Positions 49,019 through 58,040 of a stretch of 64,000 bases of DNA are shown here, piece after piece. Source of the DNA: Flammeovirgaceae bacterium. Its GTDB lineage: Bacteria; Bacteroidota; Bacteroidia; Cytophagales; Cyclobacteriaceae. Every line of letters starts with the position of its first letter. The first letter of the stretch is position 1. The position numbers and the translations under genes are program-made. Under the pieces are notes generated by a model. It made no database searches. It had not been told where the DNA came from and saw only the letters and a program-made list of their open reading frames with translations. The DNA lies in assembly GCA_020635915.1 (NCBI GenBank), contig JACJYU010000001.1, positions 1,402,501 to 1,466,500 of the forward strand, in the 5' to 3' direction.

Positions 49019-50971
49019 ATGCTCAAATGGTTTAAGAATTCCGGGCCGGGGGCTTTGGTGGCCGCGGCCTTTATTGGCCCGGGCACGGTCACCGTTTGCA
49101 CCATTGCAGGCGTGCGTTTCGGCTACGACCTTTTGTGGGCCATGGTGTTGTCCACCCTGGCCACCATAGTGCTGCAGGAAATGGCCGCACGGTTGGGCAT
49201 TGTTTCGCAAAGGGGATTATCGGACGTTATCCGGCAGGAGGTCCAAAACCCCCTGATCAAATACATGGTGGTGGCCTTGATTTTGTTTGCCATTGTGGTG
49301 GGCAATGCCGTGTACGAAGCCGGCAACATCAGTGGAGGGCGACTGGGGCTTGAAGCCCTGTTCGGCACTTCCAATGCGGCCATTCAAAAATACCTGGGCC
49401 TGCTGATCGGTGCGTTTGCCTTTATCCTGCTCTACCTGGGCAATTACAAAATCATGGAGCGTGCGCTTGTTTCCCTGGTCATCCTGATGAGCGTGGCCTT
49501 TGTGGTCACCGCCATCCTCACCCATCCCAGCCTTTCCTCCATACTAAAAGGGATGCTCGCCCCATCCGTTAACGAAAACAATTTATTCACCATCGTTGGC
49601 CTTATTGGCACAACCGTGGTGCCCTACAACCTTTTCCTCCACGCCTCCCTGGTAAAGGAGAAGTGGAAAGCGAAGGGTGACTTGCATTATGCAAAAAAAG
49701 ACACCATCGTGTCCGTTACTTTTGGGGGGCTGGTTTCGATGGCCATTATTATTTCGGCCGCGGCCGCCAACATTACCAGCGTGTCCAGCGCCACTGACCT
49801 GGCCAGGGCGCTGGAGCCGCTCTTCGGGAGTTTCTCAAAATATTTTTTGAGCATCGGACTGTTTTCTGCCGGCATCACCTCGGCCATCACCGCGCCACTG
49901 GCCGCGGCCTACGTGGCCAACGGGTGCCTGGGGTGGGACGGCAATATGAAAAGCCCCAAATTCCGGTTGGTGTGGATGTTCGTCCTGCTCATGGGCGTCT
50001 TGTCCTCCTCTTTGGGCATCAACCCTATCAAAATCATCCATTTTGCCCAGGTGGCCAATGGCGCGGCACTGCCCATCATTGTTGGCATCCTGCTATGGAT
50101 CATGAACAAAGAATCCGTTTTGGGCAAAAACAGGAATACAAGGTTTCAAAATATTGCCGGGATCGTCATCTTTATCCTGTCGATCGTACTCGGGACAAGA
50201 AGCATCATACTGGCCGTTGAAAACAAGGCAAAGATGGCGTACACCATAGACATTAATTGCGATTTGGGGGAAGGCGTTGGCAATGATGCCCAGCTGATGC
50301 CATACCTCAGCTCGTGCAACATTGCCTGTGGCGGCCATGCCGGAAACGATGCCACCATGAAGGAAACCATTCGCCTTGCCCTGGCCAACGATGTGAAAAT
50401 TGGGGCCCACCCCTCCTTTCCCGATCGGGAAAATTTTGGCCGAACCGAAATGGACCTGCCCAACAACGAACTCACCACCATCATCATAGGGCAGGTCATG
50501 CGTTTGAAAATCCTGGTGGAAAAAGCGGGGGGGAGGCTACACCATGTAAAGCCGCATGGCGCGTTGTACAATATGGCGGCCGTAAACGACAGCACCGCAG
50601 AGGCCGTGCTGGATGCCATGGCCCCGTTTGACAAAAACTTGGTTTTATATGTGCCCTTTGGTTCCGTGATTGCCAAAAAAGCCCTGGAGCGGAAACAGCC
50701 CATAAAGTACGAGGCGTTTGCCGACCGCAACTACAATGACGACCTCACGTTGGTTTCCAGGAAGCTGGATAACGCGGTGATGGAAGACCCTGCCCTGATA
50801 ACCGCGCATGTGGTGCGCATGGTCAAGGACAAAAAGGTAAAAACAATCAACGAGAACCTGGCCACCATTGAGGCAGGCACGTTTTGCGTTCATGGCGACA
50901 ACCCCCATGCGGTAGGGATTGTCTCCCAACTGGCCGAAAACCTAAAAAAATTTAGTGTAGGCATTGAATAA
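49019..50971 (+). CDS. NRAMP-family transporter fused to 5-oxoprolinase subunit PxpA
   Basis: One open frame of 650 residues. Residues 1-405 form an NRAMP/LeuT-fold transporter of about 11 helices. The canonical DPGN of helix 1 is replaced by GPGT (20-23), and MPHN of helix 6 by VPYN (201-204), so key metal ligands are absent. Residues 406-650 are a complete PxpA/LamB-YcsF domain (DINCDLGEGVGNDAQLMPYL, NIACGGHAGNDATM, HVKPHGALYN, FCVHGDNPHAV). It hydrolyses 5-oxoproline to glutamate together with PxpBC. An internal ATG at 50234 (MAYTIDIN) could start a separate PxpA in the same frame. The frame is unbroken at the junction. The PxpB gene overlaps its end. Confidence 0.88.
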   Translation: MLKWFKNSGPGALVAAAFIGPGTVTVCTIAGVRFGYDLLWAMVLSTLATIVLQEMAARLGIVSQRGLSDVIRQEVQNPLIKYMVVALILFAIVVGNAVYEAGNISGGRLGLEALFGTSNAAIQKYLGLLIGAFAFILLYLGNYKIMERALVSLVILMSVAFVVTAILTHPSLSSILKGMLAPSVNENNLFTIVGLIGTTVVPYNLFLHASLVKEKWKAKGDLHYAKKDTIVSVTFGGLVSMAIIISAAAANITSVSSATDLARALEPLFGSFSKYFLSIGLFSAGITSAITAPLAAAYVANGCLGWDGNMKSPKFRLVWMFVLLMGVLSSSLGINPIKIIHFAQVANGAALPIIVGILLWIMNKESVLGKNRNTRFQNIAGIVIFILSIVLGTRSIILAVENKAKMAYTIDINCDLGEGVGNDAQLMPYLSSCNIACGGHAGNDATMKETIRLALANDVKIGAHPSFPDRENFGRTEMDLPNNELTTIIIGQVMRLKILVEKAGGRLHHVKPHGALYNMAAVNDSTAEAVLDAMAPFDKNLVLYVPFGSVIAKKALERKQPIKYEAFADRNYNDDLTLVSRKLDNAVMEDPALITAHVVRMVKDKKVKTINENLATIEAGTFCVHGDNPHAVGIVSQLAENLKKFSVGIE

Positions 50972-51701
50972 CCCCGACTCACTCCCCCTGTCCTACAAGG
51001 CATTTGGCGAGGGCGCCCTCCTGGTGGAGTGGCCCGCCCAAATAAACCAAAATACCCTTTTCGATATTTTGCGGCTGCAGTCTGCGGTGGAAAGCAAGCT
51101 GGGCGATGCACTGGTGGAAACGGTCAACGCTTATCATTCTTTGACCATTATTTTCAATCCCGAGACACTGTCTTTTGAAGGTGCCGTGAAGAAAGTCCAA
51201 AGCCTTTACCCCGAAAGGCCGCCCCTGGAAAAATTGCCGCGCAACTTGTGGGCGGTACCGGTATGCTACGATATGGAATATGGGATTGACCTGGAGGAGG
51301 TCGCCCACCTGCACAAGCTCACCGTGGACGAAGTAGTGGCCCTTCATTGCCAACCGGAGTACACCATATACTTCACCGGTTTCCTACCCGGCTTCCTTTA
51401 CCTGGGGGGGCTTCCCGAGTCCATTCACACACCACGAAAGCCGTCCCCCCGGCTCAGGGTAAAAAAAGGGGCAGTGGCCATTGCCGGAGGGCAAACCGGG
51501 GTGTACCCTTCCGATAGCCCGGGAGGATGGAACATTATCGGAAATAGCCCTTTGCCCTTTTTCGATCCCGTGCGCCAGCCCCCTTGCTTCGCCAGGGCCG
51601 GGGACCTGCTGCGGTTTTACCCGGTATCAAAAGAAGGGCGCCAGGAAATCCTGGAAAAAGTGGCGCTCGGAACCTTTACCATTGAACCCCAACCGCGATG
51701 A
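50964..51701 (+). CDS. pxpB: 5-oxoprolinase subunit PxpB (KipI-like)
   Basis: PxpB is one of the two ATP-dependent subunits of prokaryotic 5-oxoprolinase. The 245-residue protein contains YTIYFTGFLPGFLYLGGLP and AVAIAGGQTGVYPSDSPGGW, the hallmark of this cyclophilin-like family. The start is a TTG at 50964 overlapping the end of the PxpA fusion by eight bases. The stop overlaps the pxpC ATG by four (ATGA). These overlaps mark a tightly coupled operon. Confidence 0.94.
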   Translation: MNNPDSLPLSYKAFGEGALLVEWPAQINQNTLFDILRLQSAVESKLGDALVETVNAYHSLTIIFNPETLSFEGAVKKVQSLYPERPPLEKLPRNLWAVPVCYDMEYGIDLEEVAHLHKLTVDEVVALHCQPEYTIYFTGFLPGFLYLGGLPESIHTPRKPSPRLRVKKGAVAIAGGQTGVYPSDSPGGWNIIGNSPLPFFDPVRQPPCFARAGDLLRFYPVSKEGRQEILEKVALGTFTIEPQPR

Positions 51702-52564
51702 CCGGGTTTGTTGAAGTGGTGTCCCCCGGGCTTTACTCCTCCATCCAGGACCTGGGCAGGTTTGGGGCCAGGAAATACGGGGTGCCGGTTTCCGGGGCAA
51801 TGGATGGGCAGGGTGCCGCACTCGCCAACCACCTATTGAACAATGCCCCGGGCGCAGCACTGCTGGAAATAACCATGATGGGACCAAAATTATTTTTTAC
51901 AGCACCTGCGCAAATTGCCATTGCCGGGGCGGACATCTCACCACAGTTGGACGGACTGCCCCTCGCCCTTAATAAAGTGCATTCCGTGGGCACCGGGGCG
52001 CTCCTTTCTTTTGGGGCCTTGCGCCTTGGCCTTCGGTGCTACCTGGCCGTAAAGGGAGGGTTCCAAACGGAAAAAGTAATGGGCAGCCGCTCCTACTTTG
52101 CCCCCGTTACCCGGGCCAGCGCCCTTGGTAAAGGCGACAAACTTCCTTTTACGGTTTACAACCGTCAGGAAAACCTATTCACTACGGTGGGCATCAACCC
52201 ATTGCACTTCTCGGCAAGCGGCTTGCCCTGCACCAGGGGGCCGGAGTTTGATTGGCTTAGCCCCGGGGAAAGGGACCTGGTTTTCAACACTGCCCTGTCC
52301 ATCGGCAAAGACAACAACAGGATGGGCTACCGGTTGGAAGGGCATGCCTTTCAATACCCCAACGGATACAGCATGCTCACTTCGTGTGTGTTGCCGGGGA
52401 CGGTGCAACTTACCCCATCCGGGGGGCTGATCGTTTTAATGAAGGATTGCCAAACCACAGGCGGATACCCCCGGGTGCTGCAACTATCCCCAGAGGGCAT
52501 CAATAGGCTGGCACAAAAAAAGGCAGCGGACATCGTCACGTTTGACCGGCCAGCAAAGGGCTAA
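51698..52564 (+). CDS. pxpC: 5-oxoprolinase subunit PxpC (KipA-like)
   Basis: This is the biotin-carboxyltransferase-like subunit of 5-oxoprolinase. The 288-residue protein shows GLYSSIQDLGRFGARKYGVP, SGAMDGQGAALANHLLNN, an IAGADISPQLDG-like strand and LMKDCQTTGGYPRV near the end. The order pxpA-pxpB-pxpC is complete. The operon probably ends here, with 80 bases before the next gene. Confidence 0.94.
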   Translation: MTGFVEVVSPGLYSSIQDLGRFGARKYGVPVSGAMDGQGAALANHLLNNAPGAALLEITMMGPKLFFTAPAQIAIAGADISPQLDGLPLALNKVHSVGTGALLSFGALRLGLRCYLAVKGGFQTEKVMGSRSYFAPVTRASALGKGDKLPFTVYNRQENLFTTVGINPLHFSASGLPCTRGPEFDWLSPGERDLVFNTALSIGKDNNRMGYRLEGHAFQYPNGYSMLTSCVLPGTVQLTPSGGLIVLMKDCQTTGGYPRVLQLSPEGINRLAQKKAADIVTFDRPAKG

Positions 52565-52644
52565 ACCAAAAATAATCCGTTGATGGATAAAAGGCCCGTC
52601 AACCAAAACCATTTTGTTACCTTAATTTCAGTAAAGCCCATACC

Positions 52645-54900
52645 ATGATATCCATCATCAAGCGTTTAAACAAACTCATCCGTGTGCCCCGTGGGGAAGA
52701 AACCCCCTACACCGTGTTTTGGTGGGGGGCCTTTTACGGTTTGGCGGCACTTGCCTTTACGGCAATGCTGCTGTCGGGTGTTTTTTTTCGCACAGGATTG
52801 CCTGTCTGGCTAATGGCCATAGGCACCCTGCTGATAGGAATTGCCTCTTTCTGGTTTTTCCGGATTATAGGCACGTTGCTACACCAATGGGTATCGAAAA
52901 TCCCGGTCTTTGTTTTTGCCCTGTTCTTCGGCACCCTAGGCACCCTTGTTTTGGCCCGGTATATCCGCTTCGGGCTTCCCCCAGAGGTATATTATATCGG
53001 GTTTGCATTGGCCATCGCAGCCATCACCTTCCTGTTTGGCTCGGGGATGGTCCTTTACCGCAAGGCCTCCAAAGCCAGGGGCCTTCATGCCATGGCCGTT
53101 TTGGCCTCCCTTGCCCTTTTCGCGTCAGGTGGGTATTTTCTGTTTTACCATGGCCATGATCCTTACAAAATCACATTTGAGCAGGCCCCAGCACCGCTGC
53201 TCTCGGAAAAGGGATTGGGCAACCCCGGGGAAAAAGGGGCCTACCCCACCGTTTATTTTACCTACGGCAGCGGCACGGACAAGCAAAGGAATGAGTTCAG
53301 GGATGGGATAAAATACAAAACCCCAACGGTGGATGCCTCCCTGCTGTTGCCGGAATGGAAAGGCGACAAGACCAAATGGAGGCAACGGTACTGGGGGTTT
53401 GGCGTGAAAAACTTTCCCTTGAACGGAAGGGTATGGATGCCAGAGGGGGATGGGAAATTTCCAATCGTCCTCATCGTGCATGGCAACCACGGCATGGAAG
53501 AATATTCCGACCCGGGCTATGCCTACCTGGGGGAACTGCTTTCCAGCCGGGGGTTTATTGCCGTGTCCATTGACGAAAATTTTGCCAACGGCACCTGGTC
53601 GGGTGACTTTATGGGCAAGGAAATGCCCGCCCGTGCCTGGCTTTTGCTAAAACACCTGGAACAATGGGCCACCTGGGCAAACGACCCCACCCATGGCCTC
53701 TACCAAAAGGCGGACCTCAACAATGTGGTCCTGGCAGGGCACTCCAGGGGGGGCGAGGCCGCCCCCATAGCCGCGCAATTCAACAAGCTAAGCCATTTCC
53801 CCGACAATGCCAATGAGAAGTTCGATTTCCATTTCGGGATCAAAGGCGTGATAGCCATCGCCCCCACAGACAAACGGTACGACCGGAGGATCAAGCTCCA
53901 GGACATCAACTACCTCACCCTGCAAGGGTCTTACGACAGTGACGAAGCCAGCTTTTTTGGCTTTAGGCAATACCAGCGTATCGCTTTTAACGATAGTGCC
54001 TTCCACTTTAAGGCAGGCTTGTATTTGCATAAGGCCAACCACGGCCAATTCAATAGCGTGTGGGGCCGGTATGATGGCGGTGCGCCCGGCAAGTACCTCC
54101 TCAATGTTGCCCCTATGATGTCCCTGGCGGACCAACAGCAAATTGCAAAGGTGTACATCGGGGCATTTGCAGAGTCCGTGCTGCACGGCAAAAAAGAATA
54201 CAATGCTATTTTTATGAATGCCGCCTGTGCAAAAGATTGGCTCCCCGCTCAAATCCTTCTCAATACCTACAAAGACTCCCGCACCAAAAGCCTTGTCACG
54301 TATGAGGAAGATATTGATGTGACCACAGGGGCCCTGCCAGGCATGACCATCGCTGGCGAAAACCTAAAGGTGTGGCGGGAAACCACCCTGAAATACAGGG
54401 ACAAAGACACCCAGGCCAATAATGCGGCCATACTGGGATGGGAAAAAGATTCTACCGCAGGCCCCGCGGCCTACCGCATCTCGTTCAACGCCCCCATTGC
54501 CGTTGACTCCTCCTCCTCGCTGCTTTTTTCCATGGCGCAGGGCGACATCAAAGAATTGAAACTTGCCGACAAGGAAAGCCATGCACCCGCGGACGGGCCA
54601 CGGGAATTAAACTTTCAGGTACAACTAACCGACAGCCTCGGCAACGATGCCGTTGTTGATATCAGCGACATCAAAAAGCCAACGCCCCGGCTCGAGGTGC
54701 AGTACTTAAAACTAAAGGGCCCCAACCAGGAAGGGTATGGGGAGGTGTGGGAGCCCACCCTGGAAACCTTTGAGCTGCCCCTTTCGCGTTTCAAAAACCC
54801 CAAGGCCCGCCTGGGCCACATAAAAAGTATCAATATCAATTTCAATGGAACGGAAAATGGGGTTTTGATTTTGGATGAAATAAGTTTGCGCCACAATTAA
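52645..54900 (+). CDS. Membrane-anchored alpha/beta hydrolase with C-terminal beta domain
   Basis: This 751-residue protein has about five N-terminal membrane helices (around 23-49, 53-75, 87-105, 113-138, 147-167). An extracytoplasmic alpha/beta hydrolase domain follows (GRVWMPEGDGKFPIVLIVHGNHGM, oxyanion side HGNHG). The nucleophile elbow GHSRGG has Ser near 367, and a likely catalytic His is in HKANHGQF. The last 180 residues or so form a beta-rich domain (SFNAPIAVDSSSSLLFSM, INFNGTENGVLILDEISL) resembling carbohydrate-binding jelly rolls. The substrate is unknown, and ester or lipid hydrolysis is plausible. I know of no named family with this layout. Confidence 0.75.
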   Translation: MISIIKRLNKLIRVPRGEETPYTVFWWGAFYGLAALAFTAMLLSGVFFRTGLPVWLMAIGTLLIGIASFWFFRIIGTLLHQWVSKIPVFVFALFFGTLGTLVLARYIRFGLPPEVYYIGFALAIAAITFLFGSGMVLYRKASKARGLHAMAVLASLALFASGGYFLFYHGHDPYKITFEQAPAPLLSEKGLGNPGEKGAYPTVYFTYGSGTDKQRNEFRDGIKYKTPTVDASLLLPEWKGDKTKWRQRYWGFGVKNFPLNGRVWMPEGDGKFPIVLIVHGNHGMEEYSDPGYAYLGELLSSRGFIAVSIDENFANGTWSGDFMGKEMPARAWLLLKHLEQWATWANDPTHGLYQKADLNNVVLAGHSRGGEAAPIAAQFNKLSHFPDNANEKFDFHFGIKGVIAIAPTDKRYDRRIKLQDINYLTLQGSYDSDEASFFGFRQYQRIAFNDSAFHFKAGLYLHKANHGQFNSVWGRYDGGAPGKYLLNVAPMMSLADQQQIAKVYIGAFAESVLHGKKEYNAIFMNAACAKDWLPAQILLNTYKDSRTKSLVTYEEDIDVTTGALPGMTIAGENLKVWRETTLKYRDKDTQANNAAILGWEKDSTAGPAAYRISFNAPIAVDSSSSLLFSMAQGDIKELKLADKESHAPADGPRELNFQVQLTDSLGNDAVVDISDIKKPTPRLEVQYLKLKGPNQEGYGEVWEPTLETFELPLSRFKNPKARLGHIKSININFNGTENGVLILDEISLRHN

Positions 54901-54928
54901 TTCATATTTTGGGCTAAATTGTGGCCTT

Positions 54929-56038
54929 ATGAAACTATTCGCAATGCTATTGGGCACCCTCCTGTTGGCAGGGTGTTCCGCTCCTGAAAAAACCAAGGAG
55001 TTTGCCTCCTCGCTGGATTCCCTGTTTTCGAAAACGATGCCTGCCAATGAGCCCGGTGGGGCAATCCTTGTCAAAAAAGGCGACCAGGTCATTTACAACA
55101 AAGGCTTCGGCCTTGCCGATATGGAAACGAAAACGCCCATCACCACAAAGACGCTTTTTAACCTGGGCTCCATTTCAAAGACTTTTGTGGCCAATGCCAT
55201 ACTCCTGCTGCAATCAGAAGGAAAACTTTCCGTTGAAGACCCCATGGACAAGTACTTCCCCGGTTTTAAGAACAAAGAAATTGCGGCCAAAGTCAAAATC
55301 AAGCACTTGCTTACGCATACCTCAGGCCTTCCTGACAACCGCCAAACAAAATCCGACTCCGTATTTTACATCACGGCCAAAGATGCCGAAAACTGGTACC
55401 CGGTCACGCAAACGGACACGCTGGTGTTCGAGCCCGGAACACGGTATGAATATTCCAACCCCGCCTTTGATGGCCTTGCCCTGATTGTGGAACAGGTCAG
55501 TGGCATGAAATGGCAGGATTTTGTGAAGGAAAAAATATTTCTCCCCTCGGGCATGGCCACTTCCACGATTACGGACGGGCCCTATCCCGAAAGCGGTGTG
55601 GCACACGCTTACCTACACCGAAATGGCAAATGGATGGAAAAAGACTATGGCGAAGAGCCCACGTTTGCCGCTGCGGGCAATGGCGGGGTTTGGAGTTCCG
55701 TGGAGGAACTTGCCCAATATGAACGGGCCCTGCACAATGGCACCTTCCTGAGCGATTCCATGGTCAGCCGATCGCAGGACGTTACCCCGTGGGAAAACTG
55801 GGCCGGTTCCACACCACCATTCATCGGGTGGTCGTGGTTTATCGGCAAAACCCCGGACGGGCTAAAAACAGTGGGCCACACGGGAAGCCAGGGGGGTTTT
55901 TTGTGCAACTACGTTACCGTTCCGGAAAAGAAAATCCTGTTTATTATCCTATGCAACACGCCACGCGATGTCGATGGCTACACGGGGTTCATCACCAATT
56001 GGCTGGTCAAAAACAATTGGCTGGACAATCCCTCTTAG
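54929..56038 (+). CDS. Class C beta-lactamase-fold serine hydrolase lipoprotein
   Basis: The 369-residue protein has a lipobox (LGTLLLAGC, Cys16) and the beta-lactamase/penicillin-binding motifs: SISK (Ser81-Lys84), YSN in YEYSNPAFDG and HTG in VGHTGSQGG. Members cleave or transfer D-amino acid peptides or esters; many are not resistance enzymes. It follows the alpha/beta hydrolase gene by 28 bases and may be cotranscribed. Its stop is two bases from the stop of the convergent lytTR regulator. Confidence 0.92.
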   Translation: MKLFAMLLGTLLLAGCSAPEKTKEFASSLDSLFSKTMPANEPGGAILVKKGDQVIYNKGFGLADMETKTPITTKTLFNLGSISKTFVANAILLLQSEGKLSVEDPMDKYFPGFKNKEIAAKVKIKHLLTHTSGLPDNRQTKSDSVFYITAKDAENWYPVTQTDTLVFEPGTRYEYSNPAFDGLALIVEQVSGMKWQDFVKEKIFLPSGMATSTITDGPYPESGVAHAYLHRNGKWMEKDYGEEPTFAAAGNGGVWSSVEELAQYERALHNGTFLSDSMVSRSQDVTPWENWAGSTPPFIGWSWFIGKTPDGLKTVGHTGSQGGFLCNYVTVPEKKILFIILCNTPRDVDGYTGFITNWLVKNNWLDNPS

Positions 56039-56040
56039 CA

Positions 56041-56784
56041 TCAGACCACTTTCTTGCGGATCAATTTGGCATAGGTACGGCTGACGGGGAAGCTCTTTCC
56101 GTTTTGCATTTTCACAATCATCCCTCCATTGAAATGCCTTTCGATCTCCTTTAAAAAGTTGAGGTTGATAATGGTGGAACGGTGCACCCTGATGAACATA
56201 TCGGGGTTCATGATCTCCTCCAGTTTGCCAATTCCCGAGCTGCTCACAAACTGGTCGGCCTTGGTGGTGATGATGGTATAATCGCCAGACGCTTCCAGGT
56301 AAATGATTTCCTCCACGGGCAGGTTAAACAGCTTTTCCGACTTTTGCACAAAAATATGTGATTCGTAGCTCCCTTTTTGATCGCCCCGGATCCCTTTCAG
56401 CAATTCCTCGATGTTGTTCTGTTCCAGTTTCTTACGGGCCAGGGCCCGGTTCACTGCCAGGGTAAACCGCTCTTCGTCCAAAGGTTTGAGCAAATAATCC
56501 ACTGCATTTTTTTCAAAAGCCTTTATGGCATACTGGTCATAGGCCGTGGTAAAAATCACGTAGGGGTCATGTTCGATTTTTTCCAACACTTCAAACCCAT
56601 TCATGCCCGGCATTTGCACGTCCAAAAATATCAGGTCTGGCTTCATGGAATTGATGGCCTGCACGGCATCTTTTCCTTTTTCGCACTCCGCCACAATTTC
56701 AATCCTGGGGAAGGACTCCAAAAATTCATGAAGCAGTTCCCTCGCCAATTTCTCATCATCAATAATGATACAGGTTACGTTCAT
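56041..56784 (-). CDS. LytR/AlgR-type response regulator (receiver + LytTR DNA-binding domain)
   Basis: The 247-residue protein has a CheY receiver (acidic pair IDDE, phosphoacceptor Asp in LIFLDVQMPGMNG, Lys in DYLLKPLDEE) and a C-terminal LytTR domain (IIYLEASGDYTIITTKADQF, MFIRVHRSTIINLNFL). It is cotranscribed with, and overlaps by four bases (ATGA), the sensor kinase gene upstream. The targets are unknown. Confidence 0.95.
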   Translation of the reverse strand: MNVTCIIIDDEKLARELLHEFLESFPRIEIVAECEKGKDAVQAINSMKPDLIFLDVQMPGMNGFEVLEKIEHDPYVIFTTAYDQYAIKAFEKNAVDYLLKPLDEERFTLAVNRALARKKLEQNNIEELLKGIRGDQKGSYESHIFVQKSEKLFNLPVEEIIYLEASGDYTIITTKADQFVSSSGIGKLEEIMNPDMFIRVHRSTIINLNFLKEIERHFNGGMIVKMQNGKSFPVSRTYAKLIRKKVV

Positions 56785-57905
56785 ACAGCTTGTTTTTCAA
56801 ATTCAGGTTCGTTTTCTTCTTTTTCCTTGTTTTCCTTTTCTTTTACTTCTATAAAAAAGCTCACGGCATATCCCTTTTCATTGGCGCGTATCCTCAATCC
56901 CGACTGTTGGCCATAGTAGCTTTTCAAGCGCTGGTCGGTATTGGCCATGCCCACCCCGCTGGAGCTTCCGTCCATTATCTTTTTTGCCTTCGTCCCCAGT
57001 CCGTTGTCCCTTACTTCAAAGAAAATGATCTTGCCCGACCTCCTTACCGTCAGGTTGATGGTGCCCCCTTCCTCCTTGGGGGCAATCCCGTACTTCACCG
57101 CGTTTTCCACCAAAGGCTGGAGTATCATCGGGGGTATGGCTATGCCCAGGCAATCGGGGTCGATGTCGGTTTTGAATTGCAAACGTTCGCCAAACCTCAC
57201 CTGCTGTATCCTCATATAGTTTTCTATAAAATTAATTTCATGCACCAACTTCACCATTTCATCGCTATGGGCATCAAGCGCATAGCGGAATATGTCCGAT
57301 AGCTGGGTGATCACCCTGCGGGCTTTCTCTTTGCTGGAGTGCATCAGGGTGCTAATGGAGTTGAGCGTATTAAAAAGAAAATGCGGGTTGATCTGTGACT
57401 TTAGCAGCGAGATTTGCATCTCTTTGTTTTTGATGGCCAGCTCGCTCTTTTCCTGTTCCTGCCTTTGCAGCCCCTGGAAATAACGGATCACGTAATACAC
57501 GCCTACCGTAATAATATATTGATCGTAAAAGCGCAAAGCGTCCCAGCTCATCAACTCCAGCATGTACTCTTTCCAATGGTCAAAATACACCAACCCATCC
57601 AGGTAGTCCGTAAAATAATAAGACAGTGTGCCCATGAGCAGGAAGAACATGAGGATGCCAAAAATATGGGCGGAAACCTGAACGGATGCCTTAAAGCGCG
57701 ACAACCAGTGCGACCACAGGAAGATCAGGATAATGGAAACGCACAATGCCTCGTAGAGGAACAAGGCGTTCCAAAAAACATAGGGGGCAGGGTGGACAAA
57801 CTTCCATTCAAAAATGGCGCTGATAAGAAAATTGATGGCATACCACAGGCAAATGAACATGTAGGCCCGCCTCCATACCCTGGGTATGTTGTCAAATAGT
57901 TTCAA
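56781..57905 (-). CDS. LytS-type sensor histidine kinase
   Basis: This 374-residue inner-membrane protein has four N-terminal helices (CLWYAINFLISAIF, ALFLYEALCVSIILIFLW, IFGILMFFLLMGTLSYYF, YIITVGVYYVIRYF). A short coiled segment leads to the His_kinase domain with the phosphoacceptor His in SQINPHFLFNTLNSIS. The ATP-binding domain has PLVENAVKYGI and SGVGMANTDQRL. The start is TTG at 57905. The pair is complete, with the response regulator directly behind. No periplasmic sensor domain is evident. Confidence 0.93.
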   Translation of the reverse strand: MKLFDNIPRVWRRAYMFICLWYAINFLISAIFEWKFVHPAPYVFWNALFLYEALCVSIILIFLWSHWLSRFKASVQVSAHIFGILMFFLLMGTLSYYFTDYLDGLVYFDHWKEYMLELMSWDALRFYDQYIITVGVYYVIRYFQGLQRQEQEKSELAIKNKEMQISLLKSQINPHFLFNTLNSISTLMHSSKEKARRVITQLSDIFRYALDAHSDEMVKLVHEINFIENYMRIQQVRFGERLQFKTDIDPDCLGIAIPPMILQPLVENAVKYGIAPKEEGGTINLTVRRSGKIIFFEVRDNGLGTKAKKIMDGSSSGVGMANTDQRLKSYYGQQSGLRIRANEKGYAVSFFIEVKEKENKEKEENEPEFEKQAV

Positions 57906-58026
57906 AGTGGGGAAATTTGCGATATAAATTTAACGATTTGGAAACAAAGGCGGCCATGCGGCCAATTCTGCGGTTAAAACGACCTTATGGCCGATAAGCG
58001 TACCTTTTCAACAGTCAGATTGTTCA

Positions 58027-58034
58027 TATCTTTA
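58027..58034 (+). promoter_or_regulatory. -7 element just before the regulatory-domain protein gene
   Basis: TATCTTTA, one mismatch to TAnnTTTG, ends six bases before the ATG at 58041. It supports that start over the upstream ATG at 57987 and implies an almost leaderless transcript. Confidence 0.45.
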
Positions 58035-58040
58035 GCGCCA

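Noticed and set aside
49019..50233. Mn/Fe transporter annotation (MntH)
   Set aside because: Both diagnostic metal-binding motifs are altered and the operon is for 5-oxoproline use.
50234..50971. PxpA as a separate gene starting at the ATG 50234
   Set aside because: The upstream transporter frame runs into it with no stop, so the fused reading was kept as primary; internal initiation is noted as an option.
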